64,000 nucleotides of DNA from Limanda limanda (taxonomy: Eukaryota > Chordata > Actinopteri > Pleuronectiformes > Pleuronectidae). The notes beneath the pieces are model-generated. The model did no database searches and was not told where the DNA came from. It saw nothing but the letters and a program-made list of their open reading frames with translations. Shown in pieces: positions 25,637-38,832 of this stretch. The first letter of the stretch is position 1, and each line of letters starts with the position of its first letter. Location: assembly GCF_963576545.1 (NCBI RefSeq), contig NC_083641.1, positions 15,126,893-15,190,892 on the forward strand. Direction: 5' to 3'. Made by a program: the position numbers and the translations under genes.

Positions 25637-26752
25637 CTCTCTCTCTCCGCGCTGCACCACCAGAGACTCCTCACTATCTGTGCGCCTGTTTTCCTTCTGT
25701 AATTGTGCGCTGGCTTCTGCCGTGCAAGGACCACAGGGCAGGATCAGAGGAGGATCGCTCCACAACACTTCCCCAGTACTTCCCCAGTACACCAGCTTGC
25801 GATATAAACTCTCAGGTATGCCAGGAATGTCGCAGCGCCTTGCTCACCTGGCTGTGCAGGGGAGGTGTGTGCTGCTGAACGTGTACGTGTGGGCCCAGTG
25901 AGCCCCAGTAATCCCAGCACCCAACAGTGGCTAAACTTTATTTGACACGTGTGTTCGAGCTTGACCCGAATGAAGAACCATAATCTGGGTTTTGTCGTCA
26001 CTTCTCACCGGTGGTCTGCTTGAGTGTCACCCGATGAAATAAAAGCAGAACAAAGTACACGTTTATTACAATAATCCAAATGCAGTGGTGGCCTTATAAC
26101 AATGTAATTACACTTTAAAAGTCAACTTTATTGTCAATTCTGCCACATACCCAGTGTGAATATATAAGTACACAAGCTACATATAAGTACACAGCATATA
26201 AGTGAGTAGGCTAAAAGGCACAGGGTAGATTGGATATTTCCCAGATGATGATTTTGGTTTTGTTGGTCATGAAATACTTTTTACCCAACAACTAAAAGTG
26301 AACAAATCTCCTTCACACATCTCCGTTCCTCTACCTTTCCCTGTGCTCTCTGTAAAGCACTGAAGAGAACACACAGCCCACAATGGGAGGGAAGAAGAAA
26401 AGATGCTTCCCAGAAGTACTTACCCACTCTCGTTTTAAAAAGAGAGACAATCAGGCAGGGAGAGCTTTCCCCCGAGCTGCCCTCTCCTCGAGGTGTGACT
26501 CGCTGTCAACACGGCGGTTCTGCTCGGGTGCCCGTGTAAGGCTCAGACAGGTCACGGACATGGCTATGATGAGGTGATTGTTAAGTATTACACACTGTCA
26601 CAACACGGCACAATGTGGTGTCTTTAAGCCTTCCGGGCCGACATTGGTGTTTTTGAAAACACACTGTAGCGTCTCACAATGGCTGTCTGTAGGTGCAACA
26701 TGAATAGACCAAGTGGGGGTGGTCCTGTAAACCTGCTGTCAGTTTGCAGGGC

Positions 26753-26753
<1 letters not shown>

Positions 26754-26812
<59 letters not shown>
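26754..26812. repeat. (GT)n microsatellite
   Basis: A pure GT array, 59 bp. Confidence 0.95.
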
Positions 26813-26815
<3 letters not shown>

Positions 26816-26948
26816 TGTGTGCCTGTGTACATGTGTATGTGCTCGGACTTGTTAGTGTGGGAAGTGTTTCATTATGTATTTGAAGTGTGTGTACACACCT
26901 GTAAGTGCCTGTGTTTCTACATGTATGCATGTGTGAACTCTTGCATTT

Positions 26949-26977
26949 GTGTGTGTGTGTGTGTGTCTGTGTGTGTG

Positions 26978-27020
<43 letters not shown>

Positions 27021-27150
27021 TGTGTTAGCTTTTATTTTAGATGGTTAAGGCTAGGGTAAGAAGTTAGGGAATGAATTATGTCAATAAGTGTGCTCACTAA
27101 GATGGAAGTACAAACGTGTTTTTATTGTGTGTGTGTGTACACATGCTGTA
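26949..27150. repeat. (GT)n arrays with attached dispersed repeat
   Basis: GT arrays at 26,949-27,020 and again near 27,127 bracket a block reading gctagggtaagaagttagg and then ctcactaagatggaagtac. Similar blocks flank the GT arrays at 58.3-59.1 kb. I read it as a dispersed repeat family that carries GT microsatellites. Confidence 0.6.
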
Positions 27151-29342
27151 GGACTGTGTGTTTTTAGTTCACTGTGGCTCAGATGACTCCCCGTGTTTCT
27201 CTGGAAATGTTTAAACACACAGTACCTGATTCCAACAGGTTTTTACTGCCACCGAGAAATTCTGAGTCGCAACCACACATTACACACTGGCCACACATGC
27301 GTGCACCGTCACCCGATTTCCACTGAGGGGCCTGACGGAGCAACCTCAAGCGATCTGCTAAATCTTCCCTCAGAACCAATTCTAAATGTCCTCGCATAGT
27401 GTCATTCGGCCCAGATGATTTGTTGTGTGATTTATTACGAGAGGGCGTCGCACCACGGCCGCAATTTCCAGGTGTGCTGGTCATTATTTAGTCCTCGTTC
27501 CCTCTCAAGCACCAATTTTAGGCCTGCCAGCGTGAGAGAGTAAAACTGGCCTCTGTCCTCTTATTTCTGACCCTGTTCTGTTTATCATAAAACTTTATGA
27601 GCAATCTCTGGTAGGTGAGGGGGGGGGGGAGGGAGAGAGAGGAATGAATGAGTGAGGGGAGAGGGAGGGAAAAAAGGCCTGTTTTGTCTTGACTGGAGGA
27701 AATGTTGTGGATAAGACTTTGCCTTTCTCCTCTGGTTCTCCCTCTCCGTTTATTTTCTTCTGTCAGATTGACTAGATTGCGTAGCGTACTATAAAAGATC
27801 TATGTTTTGAAACCACCTGCAGAAATATGGAAAAAAATAATAGATTATATTTGTTTCTCCGTGAGGCCGACTTTCCCTGTAAATTCAGTATATTTAAGTG
27901 CATTTAAATTGGTTGGCTTGAGTTGAATGCCTTTTCTGTTTTATTGCTTTATATATTGGACATTGCGGAGTGGACAGAAACAGGAAAGACTGGAGAGGAA
28001 GGAGATGGCAGGTGCTGCAGTTAGTGAAATCTGTAGTTAATTCACCGCGCTACAAATCCGGTTTAATCCCTTCTTTTACAAATAGAAAACAGCTCTCTGA
28101 AGAGAATGGGATATTTTGCTTGTTTGGGATTTAATTAGAAACTTACATTTCTCAAACATGCAGGAAATAACAAGGAAACCTGGACAAGTTCATTTGTAAC
28201 AGTAACATCTTTCATCTGTGGCCTGCAACCTACAGAGCCCCCCCTCTCTCCTGATATTCTCATGTGATTAGATACACTACAGCCTGAGCATTGCTTTACA
28301 TAGATTCCCTCCCCTTGATCCCCTGTGCTTCTGTCGTTAAGATAATTAGAGCAATTAGTGGTTTAAAAACCCTTTACTGCGCCTTGGACTCTACTGATTC
28401 AGTTGAAAGAATAATGGATTAAAAGTGTAATTACCATCATCCAACGAGGCCCTGAAGAGCCTCTCATAAGACAGTGCAGAGGGATATGAGCGTTAATCTC
28501 ATCCGCTCTATTGATTCTCACTCACTCTGTTGAGTGGAATGAAGTGACAGAGGGGCAAATTAGCAAACCCCCCCCCCCCCTGACGGTCATTCGCTATGTA
28601 AACACACTTGAAGGTGGAAGCGTGAAGTGAACCTGACTCACGGAGCTTATTCAGGTTCGGGGAAAAAAATCAGGAATTCATGGTTTTGGAAGAAAAGAGG
28701 TGGCTTGTATATCGATTGACACAAACTACATTTTCATATTTTTGCGCTTGGAACAGTAAACATTGATGATTCCTCCTTTACGAGATACCAGAAACGTTTC
28801 TGCTTCTTCGAGAGGTCACTTTCCCACAGCTCAGTCCAACACGAGCAGAACGGCGTTGGCTTCTTCACGCGTTCGTCCAGTTTGCTGGAACCAGCTGCGC
28901 CATGTGTGCTGCGACTCTTTACTGCTATCGAGGATTCGTGTAGATGCCAAAGTGATGGGAACTGCCAAACACACTGTAGCACGGCCCTGTCAGCAGCAGG
29001 GAGGTCACGACACATGTGGACATGCAACATCATGTAAACTGTGTTATTGGATTACTCGTACGAGCCTTTTTGAAGAATATTGTTGCATCTAGGGTTGCAA
29101 AGGGGTGGAAAGTTTCCGGTAAATTTCCGGAAATTTTCCGGAAACTTTCCATGGGAAGTTTAGCTCGGGAATTTTGGGAATTTTGAAAAAAAAATAAATA
29201 CGCAAATTAAACGCTGAGCATAAAAACATCATTCAAAACTCTATTTTAAAGATGTATGGAATGCAGCACACGCTGCACGTTGAGTTTCAACCCTCCACTG
29301 TGCATTCTTCCATCACATGGACAGATAACTCCCAGCATCCTT

Positions 29343-29380
29343 CACACTACAGCAGGGCTGTTGAGGCCTGCTGTAGTGTG
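29343..29380. other. Perfect 14-bp inverted repeat within hAT relic 1
   Basis: CACACTACAGCAGG (29,343-29,356) and CCTGCTGTAGTGTG (29,367-29,380) are exact reverse complements around a 10-nt loop, 13 bases before the intron-like donor of the element. Confidence 0.75.
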
Positions 29381-29601
29381 CAGGACTAGTCAGGTACGTT
29401 TCGATGATATCACTGGGGAAAATATATTAGCATGCTGATTGAGGATTGTTCATCTGTTCATCTAGCCTATTTTCATACGTTTATCCATCAATTGTAAAAT
29501 ATGTTTACAGATGATTCCAATTGTTTGGCCAATTATTTATATCTCTGGCATTGCATTAGTGTTTTTTTACAAACTTTTTTCTCATCTTATTCTACAGAAC
29601 A

Positions 29602-29775
29602 ATGCCATGTGCACTATCTCATGTGTGGAGGCATTTCACCTCATCCAATGTAGAAGGAAAGGCTGTGTACATTTGCAAATACTGTGCAAAGACCTATGTT
29701 AAGTGCCCAAAGTTTCCTCAGGGCTCAAATCAGCCTATGACAAAACAAAATGTTTATATTTATGTCTGTATATGA
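29602..29775 (+). pseudogene. BED zinc-finger fragment of a hAT transposase
   Basis: A 57-codon frame contains SHVWRHFTSSNVEGKAVYIC then KYCAKTYV. It has the aromatic W...F and C-x2-C of a BED finger but lacks the downstream His-x3-Cys part, which is present in the second element, so this copy has an internal deletion after KTYV. The ATG follows an intron-like acceptor (ttctacag) by four bases. It cannot encode a working transposase. Confidence 0.65.
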
Positions 29776-30415
29776 AAAGGTAAATACAGTTAGTATAAAT
29801 TACCCACAACATTTCCAGTTTATTCCCGTTTATTCCCGTTAATTCCCGTTAATTCCCGTATATTCCCGTTAATTCCCATGGAAAGTTTCCAACTTTGAAT
29901 ATTCCCGGAATTTTGCAACCCTAGTGCATCTAAAGCTTTTATATGCTCGAAATGTGAAGCTATACTTTACCTTCTTTTACAAGACACCGAGTTTTTGCTC
30001 CAAGGGCAGTGCCCAGATCCGAGAGTTCATCTTGGCAGGGCAGCGTCAGTGAATGGCATACCTGTCCAATGAGCTCTGTGTGAGCGAGGAGTCGGCCAAC
30101 AGGGTGCGACCGGGGGAAAATGAGACTGTGTTTACTTTGCTAATGACTAATGGTGTCAAGGTAACAAAGCAGTACGATTGTGGCCTCTGATCCTCTCGTG
30201 GTCATAACCTTTGACAGAGTGTGTGTCTGTGTGTGAGTGTGAGTGAGTGAGGGAGATAAGTGGTCAAAACGTGAAGTTATATGAAGTGAAATAATATTTT
30301 TGATGTTGCTTTTGGTAGCAGTGAGAATAAGTAATGACCTTTACGTTGTGGCAGCTGCCATCCACAGCTGGAGCCAAGACGACCGGTTTACAGAGTAACC
30401 TGCTATTTTAAGCCA

Positions 30416-30416
30416 C

Positions 30417-30500
<84 letters not shown>
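30416..30500. repeat. (GT)n microsatellite
   Basis: A GT array with one TT interruption. Confidence 0.95.
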
Positions 30501-30503
<3 letters not shown>

Positions 30504-32588
30504 AGTTGTTGTTGGCATATCCGTGACCTGCTTTAAGGAGCACCTCTTTATGATCAAGCAGAGTATGACTCGCTGCGTGTTTGTTTATCTATGTATGTGT
30601 GTGTGTGTTTTCACTGTTTATCCATAGCGACCCCTCGTGGGAAGGGGTAGAGCTTTTTTTTTTGGGTAATTCCCGTCATATTTATAATCACCCTCCCGTT
30701 TCTGGTCAGTCGCTAACTCTCTGCCAAAATACATCTCCTCATGTAGACAGAGAAACGGAGCTATACAGAGCTACAGATGTGTGTTGATCACTTAAAGAGA
30801 GCAGTCAAAGGTCAAACTCAGGTTCTCGCTGATGCTCTTCTCCACTACATCGTTTCTTAATTACCCCCTTCACGTTATTTCTGAAACGTACAGAAATTAT
30901 AGACTCATGGTTGCGTTCTACCTTGAACTCCTGCTCTTGTGTTTATGAACAAAGTGGTTTTGACAGCGTCCATTAAGTTTTATGTTTCGAGGCCTCAGTC
31001 CACGCCCTGGTAGCTTTCCAAAGAGCCTCCCTCCTCCGGCCTCGGTGTCAGTCTCTCCGAGCGGAATCCCTGCAGACGCTCGTGTCTGTTTGAGCCGCTG
31101 CCTGATTGTCTCTGAATCACAATATTTTCGTGGCCTTACAGAGGTGACAGACACAGGAAAGAGAATGTGTCTGTTTGCATATGTGTGCTTCGTGAATGTT
31201 TGCTCATTTGTGTGTCTGCGGTGGAGACAGACGCAGGAGTTGGGTATGTCAGTGACTAAAGCTGCTGTTGAGAACGTCATTGCTCAGTTCTCTTTAAATT
31301 TATAATTATGCGATTAACCCTTCTGTATCAGAACAATAAAACAGCGAAGAGTTCAAGGACTGCAAACCTTCTGTTGGTCCAAAGGCAGATTAAAAAGAAG
31401 AATATTCTTTAGGATTTAGACAATCAGTGGTTAATAATTTACATGCAACATGCCTCTCCATGTTTAGATACGTTTTTGCTTCCATCAAATTAGTTACAGT
31501 GCATCCATTCATCCTCCGTTATTGCTATCCAAGCGATCTGCCTTGGCCAGACTCTGCGCACTATTGACTTCTGCTCCCTTTACCCCAGTGACCCTCAAGT
31601 CTATGAAACTTCCTGTGCCTCAGTGAGTCACAAAAAAATGATATGTATAATATATCATTTGCCAGAAGCTAGAACAATGTCACAGACATTTATAGAATAG
31701 TCGACAGAATACATCACGATCTTTTATTGTGACCGAGATATTTATCAAAACCCTCTGCGGAGCCGCAGTGGCTCTAGTGGTCTAGCTGTGCTACGGCCAG
31801 GAATTCCCTTAACGAGCGGTGTACCTGCAACCCATGCCTTCCCAGAAGCCCCCAGGAAGGGGGGGGTCCCTTCCTATTGCATTTCTAATGAATTCCTCTG
31901 TCATCATTGTAACGACTATGTGGCAGAGGAAACTAATATGTTAAACTTCCAAAAGCATGCCAAAAATAACGCCATGTCTGATTGTTTCACAGAGAAAGGC
32001 TATTGTGTGTCCATGGGAAGCGACGCAATCCCAGGCTCTTTCAGCTGAGTCTTTAAAATGACTGACACTCTCTGCATGCACCCAAATACTTAGCAGCAGC
32101 GGGATTCCATAATCTGTATGTACTGTCGATGACGTGAAATCTATTTTGGTTTTCTAATTTGGGCTTTTTATGTAGAAATGCAGACTTTTTAAAGTAGGAG
32201 CCTTCCCTGGATTTGTGCTGTATTTAATGAGCACCTAGAAGTTCTTAAAATGATCTCACTGTGAGTTTCATCCATCATTGAAATACTCACTTAACACACG
32301 GTGCATTTTTTTCAACTGCTTGTTTATTTTTCCAGTTTATCACCATTCTCACTCTCCACACATTTCTTGGCGGCTTCCTGACAACTACATGCATTATGGG
32401 AGAGTCCAGTTGGCGTACGTGTGTGCTTGTGTGTGTGTGTGTGTATTCTATTTATAAGACGGTATATTTATTCTGCAGTATGGCTGTTCGCGCTTCCACT
32501 TTGTTTCCGTGTAGATGGATGTTTAACGTGATGATGAATTGCAAGTTAATGAGCGTGGGGATTTTCATGTGTATGTTTTCTGTGCGCA

Positions 32589-32599
32589 TGTGTGTATGT

Positions 32600-32687
<88 letters not shown>
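32589..32687. repeat. (GT)n microsatellite
   Basis: About 99 bp of GT with early AT interruptions, 250 bp before the acceptor of the EVI1 start exon. Confidence 0.95.
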
Positions 32688-32689
<2 letters not shown>

Positions 32690-32940
32690 TTGTAGTGGTG
32701 CAAGTATAACAATTCTACCCGACACAACTGTATAGTCAATTTGCATGTGTGTGTGTATTTTAATGGTACCAAGAGCTACCCAAAGTGACCTCCGCTCGTT
32801 TAAAGATTTGATTGCTAAGCTCACATTGCAAAAGAGGAAAAAAACTACAACATCTCTACAACATCAATTTTACAAAATGTAAAATTCTGCACATGTGTTT
32901 GATCTTTAACTTTAAATCATAACCCCTGTGTGTGTTACAG

Positions 32941-33043
32941 ATCTTCTACAAAGTCACCAGAGAGATTTTCCCCGGTGAGGAGCTGCTACTTTTCATGAAG
33001 GCTGAAGAGTATCCATGTGATATCATGGCTCCTGATATTCACG
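32941..33043 (+). CDS. mecom: mecom exon: end of PR domain and start of short EVI1 form
   Basis: It encodes [18 protein letters not shown] and then [16 protein letters not shown], ending one base into the next codon. The PGEELL motif is the last conserved block of the PR/SET fold. The ATG at 32,995 matches the start of the PR-less EVI1 protein (human MKSEDYP), so this exon serves both forms. The exon is in phase 0 with the preceding PR exon, and the split Glu codon (G then AG) is completed at 33,144. Confidence 0.95.
32995..32997 (+). promoter_or_regulatory. mecom: Start codon of the short (EVI1) isoform
   Basis: The context is ctacttttcATGa, with C at -1, T at -2 and T at -3, so the Kozak context is weak. 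From here the predicted protein is 1,071 residues. The human EVI1 start is at the equivalent Met within the same exon. The upstream ORF stop overlaps it by ATGA. Confidence 0.75.
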
Positions 33044-33143
33044 GTACGCACCACACAAATACATAGACAATACATGGTCAAATCTAAAGCAACACATACT
33101 TCATTACACAGCTATTTATTTTCCCCTCCCTGTCACCTTGCAG

Positions 33144-33257
33144 AGGAGAGGCAGTACCGCTGTGAGGACTGTGACCAGCTCTTTGAGTCCCGGAACCAGC
33201 TGCTGGACCACCAGAAGCAGCCGTGTGGGATGCCCCCCTCCTCCTTCCTTAACCCAG
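33144..33257 (+). CDS. mecom: mecom exon: zinc finger 1
   Basis: The exon encodes [20 protein letters not shown] followed by LDHQKQPC, the first finger of the proximal array (short-form residues about 21-44). It ends in Cys rather than His (C2HC), as in other MECOM proteins. The upstream intron is only 100 nt (33,044-33,143). The exon starts with AG completing a Glu codon and ends on a split Gly codon. Confidence 0.95.
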
Positions 33258-33863
33258 GTTTGACTTCTTGTGTTTTTGAATAGAGGGACTATTTTCATGT
33301 CATTGTAAACAGTGGGTTTAGTGAAGAGTGACAAGAAGGATGTTTAGAATCTGGCTGGGAGAACATGACACTAATTATGTAAGCCTCTGAAAAAGAGATC
33401 ACAGTAATACACTGTGGAAAGAAGAGTAAAAAAAAACTGGCATTTAGTTTGAAGTAAGTAAAGAAAACTTGTGAAAAACGTTAAAAAACAAAATATTGGT
33501 AAATAATTAAATTGAAACCATTAAGACCACTGTTCAACACAGGTAATGCAGTGATGTAAAACTCTGCATGTTATTGCTGTTGGATTCACACCCACAGAAA
33601 GAGTGTGAATCATATTTCCCTATATCATCTATGTAATGATATAGACAAATATTAAAGAAAGCAAACATGCACCCAACTATCTCATTCTTTTATTTTTTAC
33701 ACTTTTAAGTTAACTTGCACCACCTGCAGGCTGCATGAATTTAGAATTACATCTGATACATAAGCTTAATCCTAAGAAAGATCAACATTTATTCTTCTGT
33801 ATAGGGTATATATACGTTTAAAGAGTGGTCATACTTGGATTAATTTTTTGCTGATAAATCTAG

Positions 33864-34281
<418 letters not shown>

Positions 34282-34373
34282 TGATGACTTTTGATGGGGC
34301 TACGTTTTTGTGTATTTGTCTACAGGTCTGTTTTGTTTGCAGAGTAGGTGTGAAGTATTTCTTAATGCTTTAA

Positions 34374-34850
<477 letters not shown>

Positions 34851-34914
34851 TGAATCAATCCCATTTGGTTTAACCTCACAGTGACCCAGCCTGGCCGACT
34901 GTTAATGCTGCAGC

Positions 34915-34915
<1 letters not shown>

Positions 34916-34952
<37 letters not shown>
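34916..34952. repeat. (CA)n microsatellite
   Basis: A short CA array followed by CA-rich sequence to about 35,180. Confidence 0.9.
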
Positions 34953-34955
<3 letters not shown>

Positions 34956-35848
34956 ATCCTCAGCCAACTCAGCTAAGACCCAAACACATTTTGACCTTTC
35001 ACACTTTCAACACCTCAGACCACCGATCTCATCTCCTTCCCCTAAAGCATTATGACCTTCACCCTTTGCCCCTTTCGTTCTCTCCTTCCCAGACACTGCA
35101 CACCTGCACACACACATGCAAGCTCACACACAAAATACACGCACTCTCCAAACACACACGTACACACACACACACATGTGTATGCATAGGTCGTAGTGAC
35201 TGCATCTCCACTGCAGACCTCTGACTCTCCTCTCCCGTTCCGCCACATCCACCATTCCTCACAAATAGCAACCACATGTACGGCCCTCTTCCCTGTGCTC
35301 CCTCTGAATAGGAGTCCATTTGCTGTAATCAGCAGAAAATATGCAGGTTCGAAAACAGCTAATGTGCTGTGTAAAAAAATAGCGACTACGACATGTCGGC
35401 TGCCTGGGAGAAACCATGTGTGTGTCTGAGATGTTTGTTTGTGCGAACGTGTGTACGTATGTTTTGAGACAGTTATACACTGTATGCATGCATCATTCTG
35501 TTTGCATGTTAGTTTGCACGGTGTGTTTGATTTGTGTGTGTGTGTGTGTGTATCTCAGATCTTTCCCCATTATTGAGGAGCTCCTGCTGGGTTATTAATT
35601 CAGACACTCAGCTAGCCGCTACTTAGCCAACGTTCCACTCCCAGGAATGTGTTTATAATATTTTCTTACAGTTTATTAACAGCTGATGAATGCACATGTG
35701 TCGTGAGTCAGGTCTCACACTCAGTGTGTCATGCAGTTGCGTTGTTGGTCTGTAAATGTCACAAGAACATGATTTATGGTGCACAGCCTTTTTTTGTGCA
35801 GTTTTTCCCCTTCCCATTTGGCTGTTCTCGTAAATACACACACATACA

Positions 35849-35942
35849 CAGAGAGAGAGATAGAGAGAGAGACAGAGAGAGAGATAGAGAGAGAGACAGA
35901 GAGAGAGATAGAGAGAGAGACAGAGAGAGAGAGAAGAGAGAG
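35849..35942. repeat. Purine-rich tandem array, 24-bp period
   Basis: A GA repeat in which GATA and GACA interruptions alternate regularly (gagatagagagagagacaga, repeated), giving about four copies of a 24-bp unit. Confidence 0.85.
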
Positions 35943-37439
35943 AAACAGCTACACCCTGCAACACACACTTTTAATAATGATTTTTATTCCGTTAGAATCT
36001 TTATTTGTGCTGCGAAACTGTGATACAGTTTTTCAAAGTTGCTTTAATACGTTTAAAAATATTCATAGAATGTCTTCATCTGCCTTGCAAGACAGATACT
36101 TCATGAGAAGAAAATCAAAAGAATCCACCAAAAAAGAAAAGAGTTAAGATGACATGTACTCCTGGCCCAAACTATCCTGTGTAGCTGTCCTCTGGGGTGT
36201 TTTATGTAAATCTGTTTCCACAATACTTTTTTCCTGCTCTTCCTGTCGATCTCCTTAAATTGCCTCTTGTGCACCTTGAGATTGGAAGGCATCCAAAGTA
36301 TGCAGAAGTGTAATCAAAGTGTGAGCCTAACCACTTCCTTATCCTCATATTGAAGATCTAATAACATTGTGAAGAAAAATCAATCATCCAGAGCGGCTTC
36401 TTGCTGCTTTATGAAATAGTAGGTTTACGTCTATTTGAAAGGTCTCATGAGGAGTTTCTGATCTGTAAAATATCCTATATTATAGAAGGGGTGCAAACAA
36501 AGACCTGTTGCCTTTTTCATTAACTATATTCTTGGCTTTTACAAGAGAAGCAATAGGAAAGGGCCTGTGAAAACAATACTCGTGCAGATACCAGTGCTTC
36601 GCTATCACCCCTCTTTGTAAATTCAAACAAACCCTCATTTGGTTGTATATCATTTTGACAGATTAATAATGGCGACAGATAATTTGAGACCGGGTATTGT
36701 CACTGTACGTCTTCCAGGGTCAGACTGACATAGTGCCGGTTACAGGGGTGGACTGTGGGAAGGTCACTTAGCTCAGGACGACAGGGACCCAGCTATGGGG
36801 ACAAAGTGAGGCGACTGAGGGGGTGACAGGAGTGGTCCGGAGGGGGAAGAGGGAAGAGGGGCAGTAGAGGACGTGAGACCTGTCCCTGGGAACCGGACTG
36901 CAGGATAGGATTCATTCAACTCCGCTTCCTTCACAAACTTAAAATAGAGCCATTGTACTTCATGCGGCAGAGAATGTGTGTGAGTGTGTGTGTGTCTGTT
37001 TGTCTGCATGCCTCTGTGTGTGTGATTCAGTTTCTCTGTGTTATGTGAATATTTTGCGAATGTGCCTGCTTATGTGTGTGATTGTTTACTGACTCCCTGG
37101 GAGCGTCCCTGCGAGGACAATGGGCCTGGAGATGCCTGGGAATTCAGTTTGATGTGCAGGTGATGAGTGGCAGCAACTGACTCACACCATCAACCAAACA
37201 GATTCACTTACAATGCCAGGATCTGGACACACCTCTCCTCCTTATTGTGCTGGAAATCCATTGTCAGAGTATTGATGGGAACACAGGAATATCAGTCAGA
37301 CTCTATTTCCTCTGCCTCAGCTTCAACCAGGCTGAATCATGTTAGCGAGAGATGTCATATCATGTGATGTTATTGTGTTTTTGTGTCTGTTTTTTGTTGC
37401 ATACCAATACGTGCTGTGTCTGTCTCTGTGTCCATGCAG

Positions 37440-38832
37440 GCGAGGTATGCCACAAGTCCTACACCCAGTTCTCTAACCTGTGCCGCCACAAACGCATGCA
37501 TGCGGACTGTCGCACACAAATCAAGTGCAAGGACTGTGGGCAGATGTTCAGCACCACATCCTCCCTCAACAAGCACCGGCGCTTCTGTGAAGGAAAGAAC
37601 CATTTCACTGCAGGGGGATTGTTTGCCCAGGGTATGTCACTCCCTGGCGCCCCTGGCTTGGACAAATCAGCCCTGGCGATGGGCCACGGCGTTGCTGGAT
37701 TGGCTGATTACTTCGGGGCCAGTCGTCACCACGGAGGTCTTACCTTCCCTGCTGCCCCGGCATTTCCTTTTAGCTTCCCCGGTCTCTTCCCCTCTGGACT
37801 CTACCACCGGCCACAGCTCATCCCTGCCACCAGCTCTTCTATCAGGCAACCAACACATGCATCTATTGTCGGGCCTGGTGTCGAGCTAAGTAAGAGTCCG
37901 CTGCTGCCTCCCAGCCCTGGCTGTCAGGAGTCCCGAGAGCTCCTCAAAGCTCTCCGTAAGGATGGCGGTTCACCTGGCAGTCAGATGGCCGCCTCAGAGC
38001 TCCATACTCAGAGCTCATCCTCCACGAAGCAGCGAATCAAACAGAGTGACCAGTCCGAGAGCAGCGACCTGGACGATGTCAGCACGCCCAGCGGAAGTGA
38101 TCTGGAGAGCACGTCAGGCTCCGAGCTGGAGAGTGACATGGACAGTGAGAGGGAGAGGGGGGCTGCTCGAGAAAATGGAAAAGGCCCCAAGAGGAAGGCC
38201 AGTGAGGGAGGCCCCCAGAGCCCCAGCCTGACAGGCAGCAGTGCTGCCAAAGACTTTGCAGGCCCTTCCCTCATCCCACCCTCGCTGGACGAGCACACAG
38301 CTGTAACTGGGGCTGTGAATGACTCTATTAAGGCCATTGCCTCAATTGCTGAGAAGTACTTTGGCTCCACAGGGCTGGTTGGCCTGCAGGACAAGAAGGT
38401 TGGGCCTCTGCCCTACCCCTCCATGTTCCCTCTGCCTTTCTTCCCAGCTTTCTCTCCTCCAGTTTACCCTTTCCCAGACAGGGACCTCAGACCTCCAGGC
38501 CTAAAGGTCGAGCCCCAGTCTCCGCCAGATGATGGCAAGAAGGCCCAGAGCAAATCTTCATCCGAGTCGCCATTCGACCTTACTACCAAGAGAAAGGAGG
38601 AAAAGCCAGCTCCATTCGCTCCCTCCAAACCGGAGGCCTCCAACTCTCGTGGTCAGGATCAGCCACTGGACCTGAGTCTGGGAAGCAGGGGCCGCGGACG
38701 GAATCCAAGAGAGCAGGAGACAAAGAAGAACCCCGGTTATGAAGAAGAAAAGGTAGCGATGGAGATCCCGAAGGCAGACAACTCCTTACAGCATGCCAGG
38801 CCCACCCCATTCTTCATGGACCCCATCTACAG
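37440..38832 (+). CDS. mecom: mecom large central exon: zinc fingers 6-7, central region and CtBP motifs
   Basis: This 1,393-nt exon completes finger 6 ([21 protein letters not shown]) and finger 7 ([20 protein letters not shown], ending in Cys). The proline-rich central repression region follows, with [20 protein letters not shown] and the conserved block [20 protein letters not shown]. Two CtBP-binding motifs, PFDLT and PLDLS, lie at short-form residues about 571 and 601, the same order and spacing as in human EVI1. A Ser/Asp-rich stretch ([19 protein letters not shown]) precedes them. It ends [13 protein letters not shown] with a split Arg codon. EVI1 recruits CtBP corepressors through these motifs. 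Frames read on the reverse strand of this exon are shadows. Confidence 0.98.

Larger units (their letters stand above)
29090..29923 (+). mobile_element. hAT-type DNA transposon relic 1 (834 bp) with BED-finger exon
   Basis: The ends are inverted: TAGGGTTGCAAA at the left, TTTGCAACCCTA at the right. Flanks are GTTGCATC (29,082-29,089) and GTGCATC (29,924-29,930), a near-perfect copy consistent with an 8-bp target duplication that lost one base. Subterminal arrays of attcccgtta-like repeats (29,821-29,880) and of ttccgg repeats (29,110-29,150) resemble hAT transposase-binding sites. Inside are a gt...ag intron-like segment (29,394-29,597) and a BED-type zinc-finger fragment. It sits in a mecom intron in sense orientation. 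Family assignment rests on TIR, duplication length and BED finger. The transposase catalytic domain is absent. Confidence 0.8.

Noticed and set aside
28763..29092. 109-codon plus-strand frame with many Cys before the hAT relic
   Set aside because: The Cys spacing fits no zinc-finger class, there are no splice signals, and no family is recognised. Probably a chance frame in non-coding or repeat sequence.
31755..31860. tRNA-derived SINE head (agtggctctagtggtctagc)
   Set aside because: An A-box-like stretch is present, but the B-box match is poor and I see no tail or duplication. Not strong enough to annotate.
37383..37889. Second plus-strand frame of 168 codons overlapping the central exon
   Set aside because: It is an out-of-frame reading of finger 6-7 coding sequence. 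The conserved zinc fingers fix the other frame.
38008..38394. Minus-strand frame of 128 codons within the central mecom exon
   Set aside because: It is a shadow of the well-supported plus-strand coding frame, which matches MECOM along its whole length.
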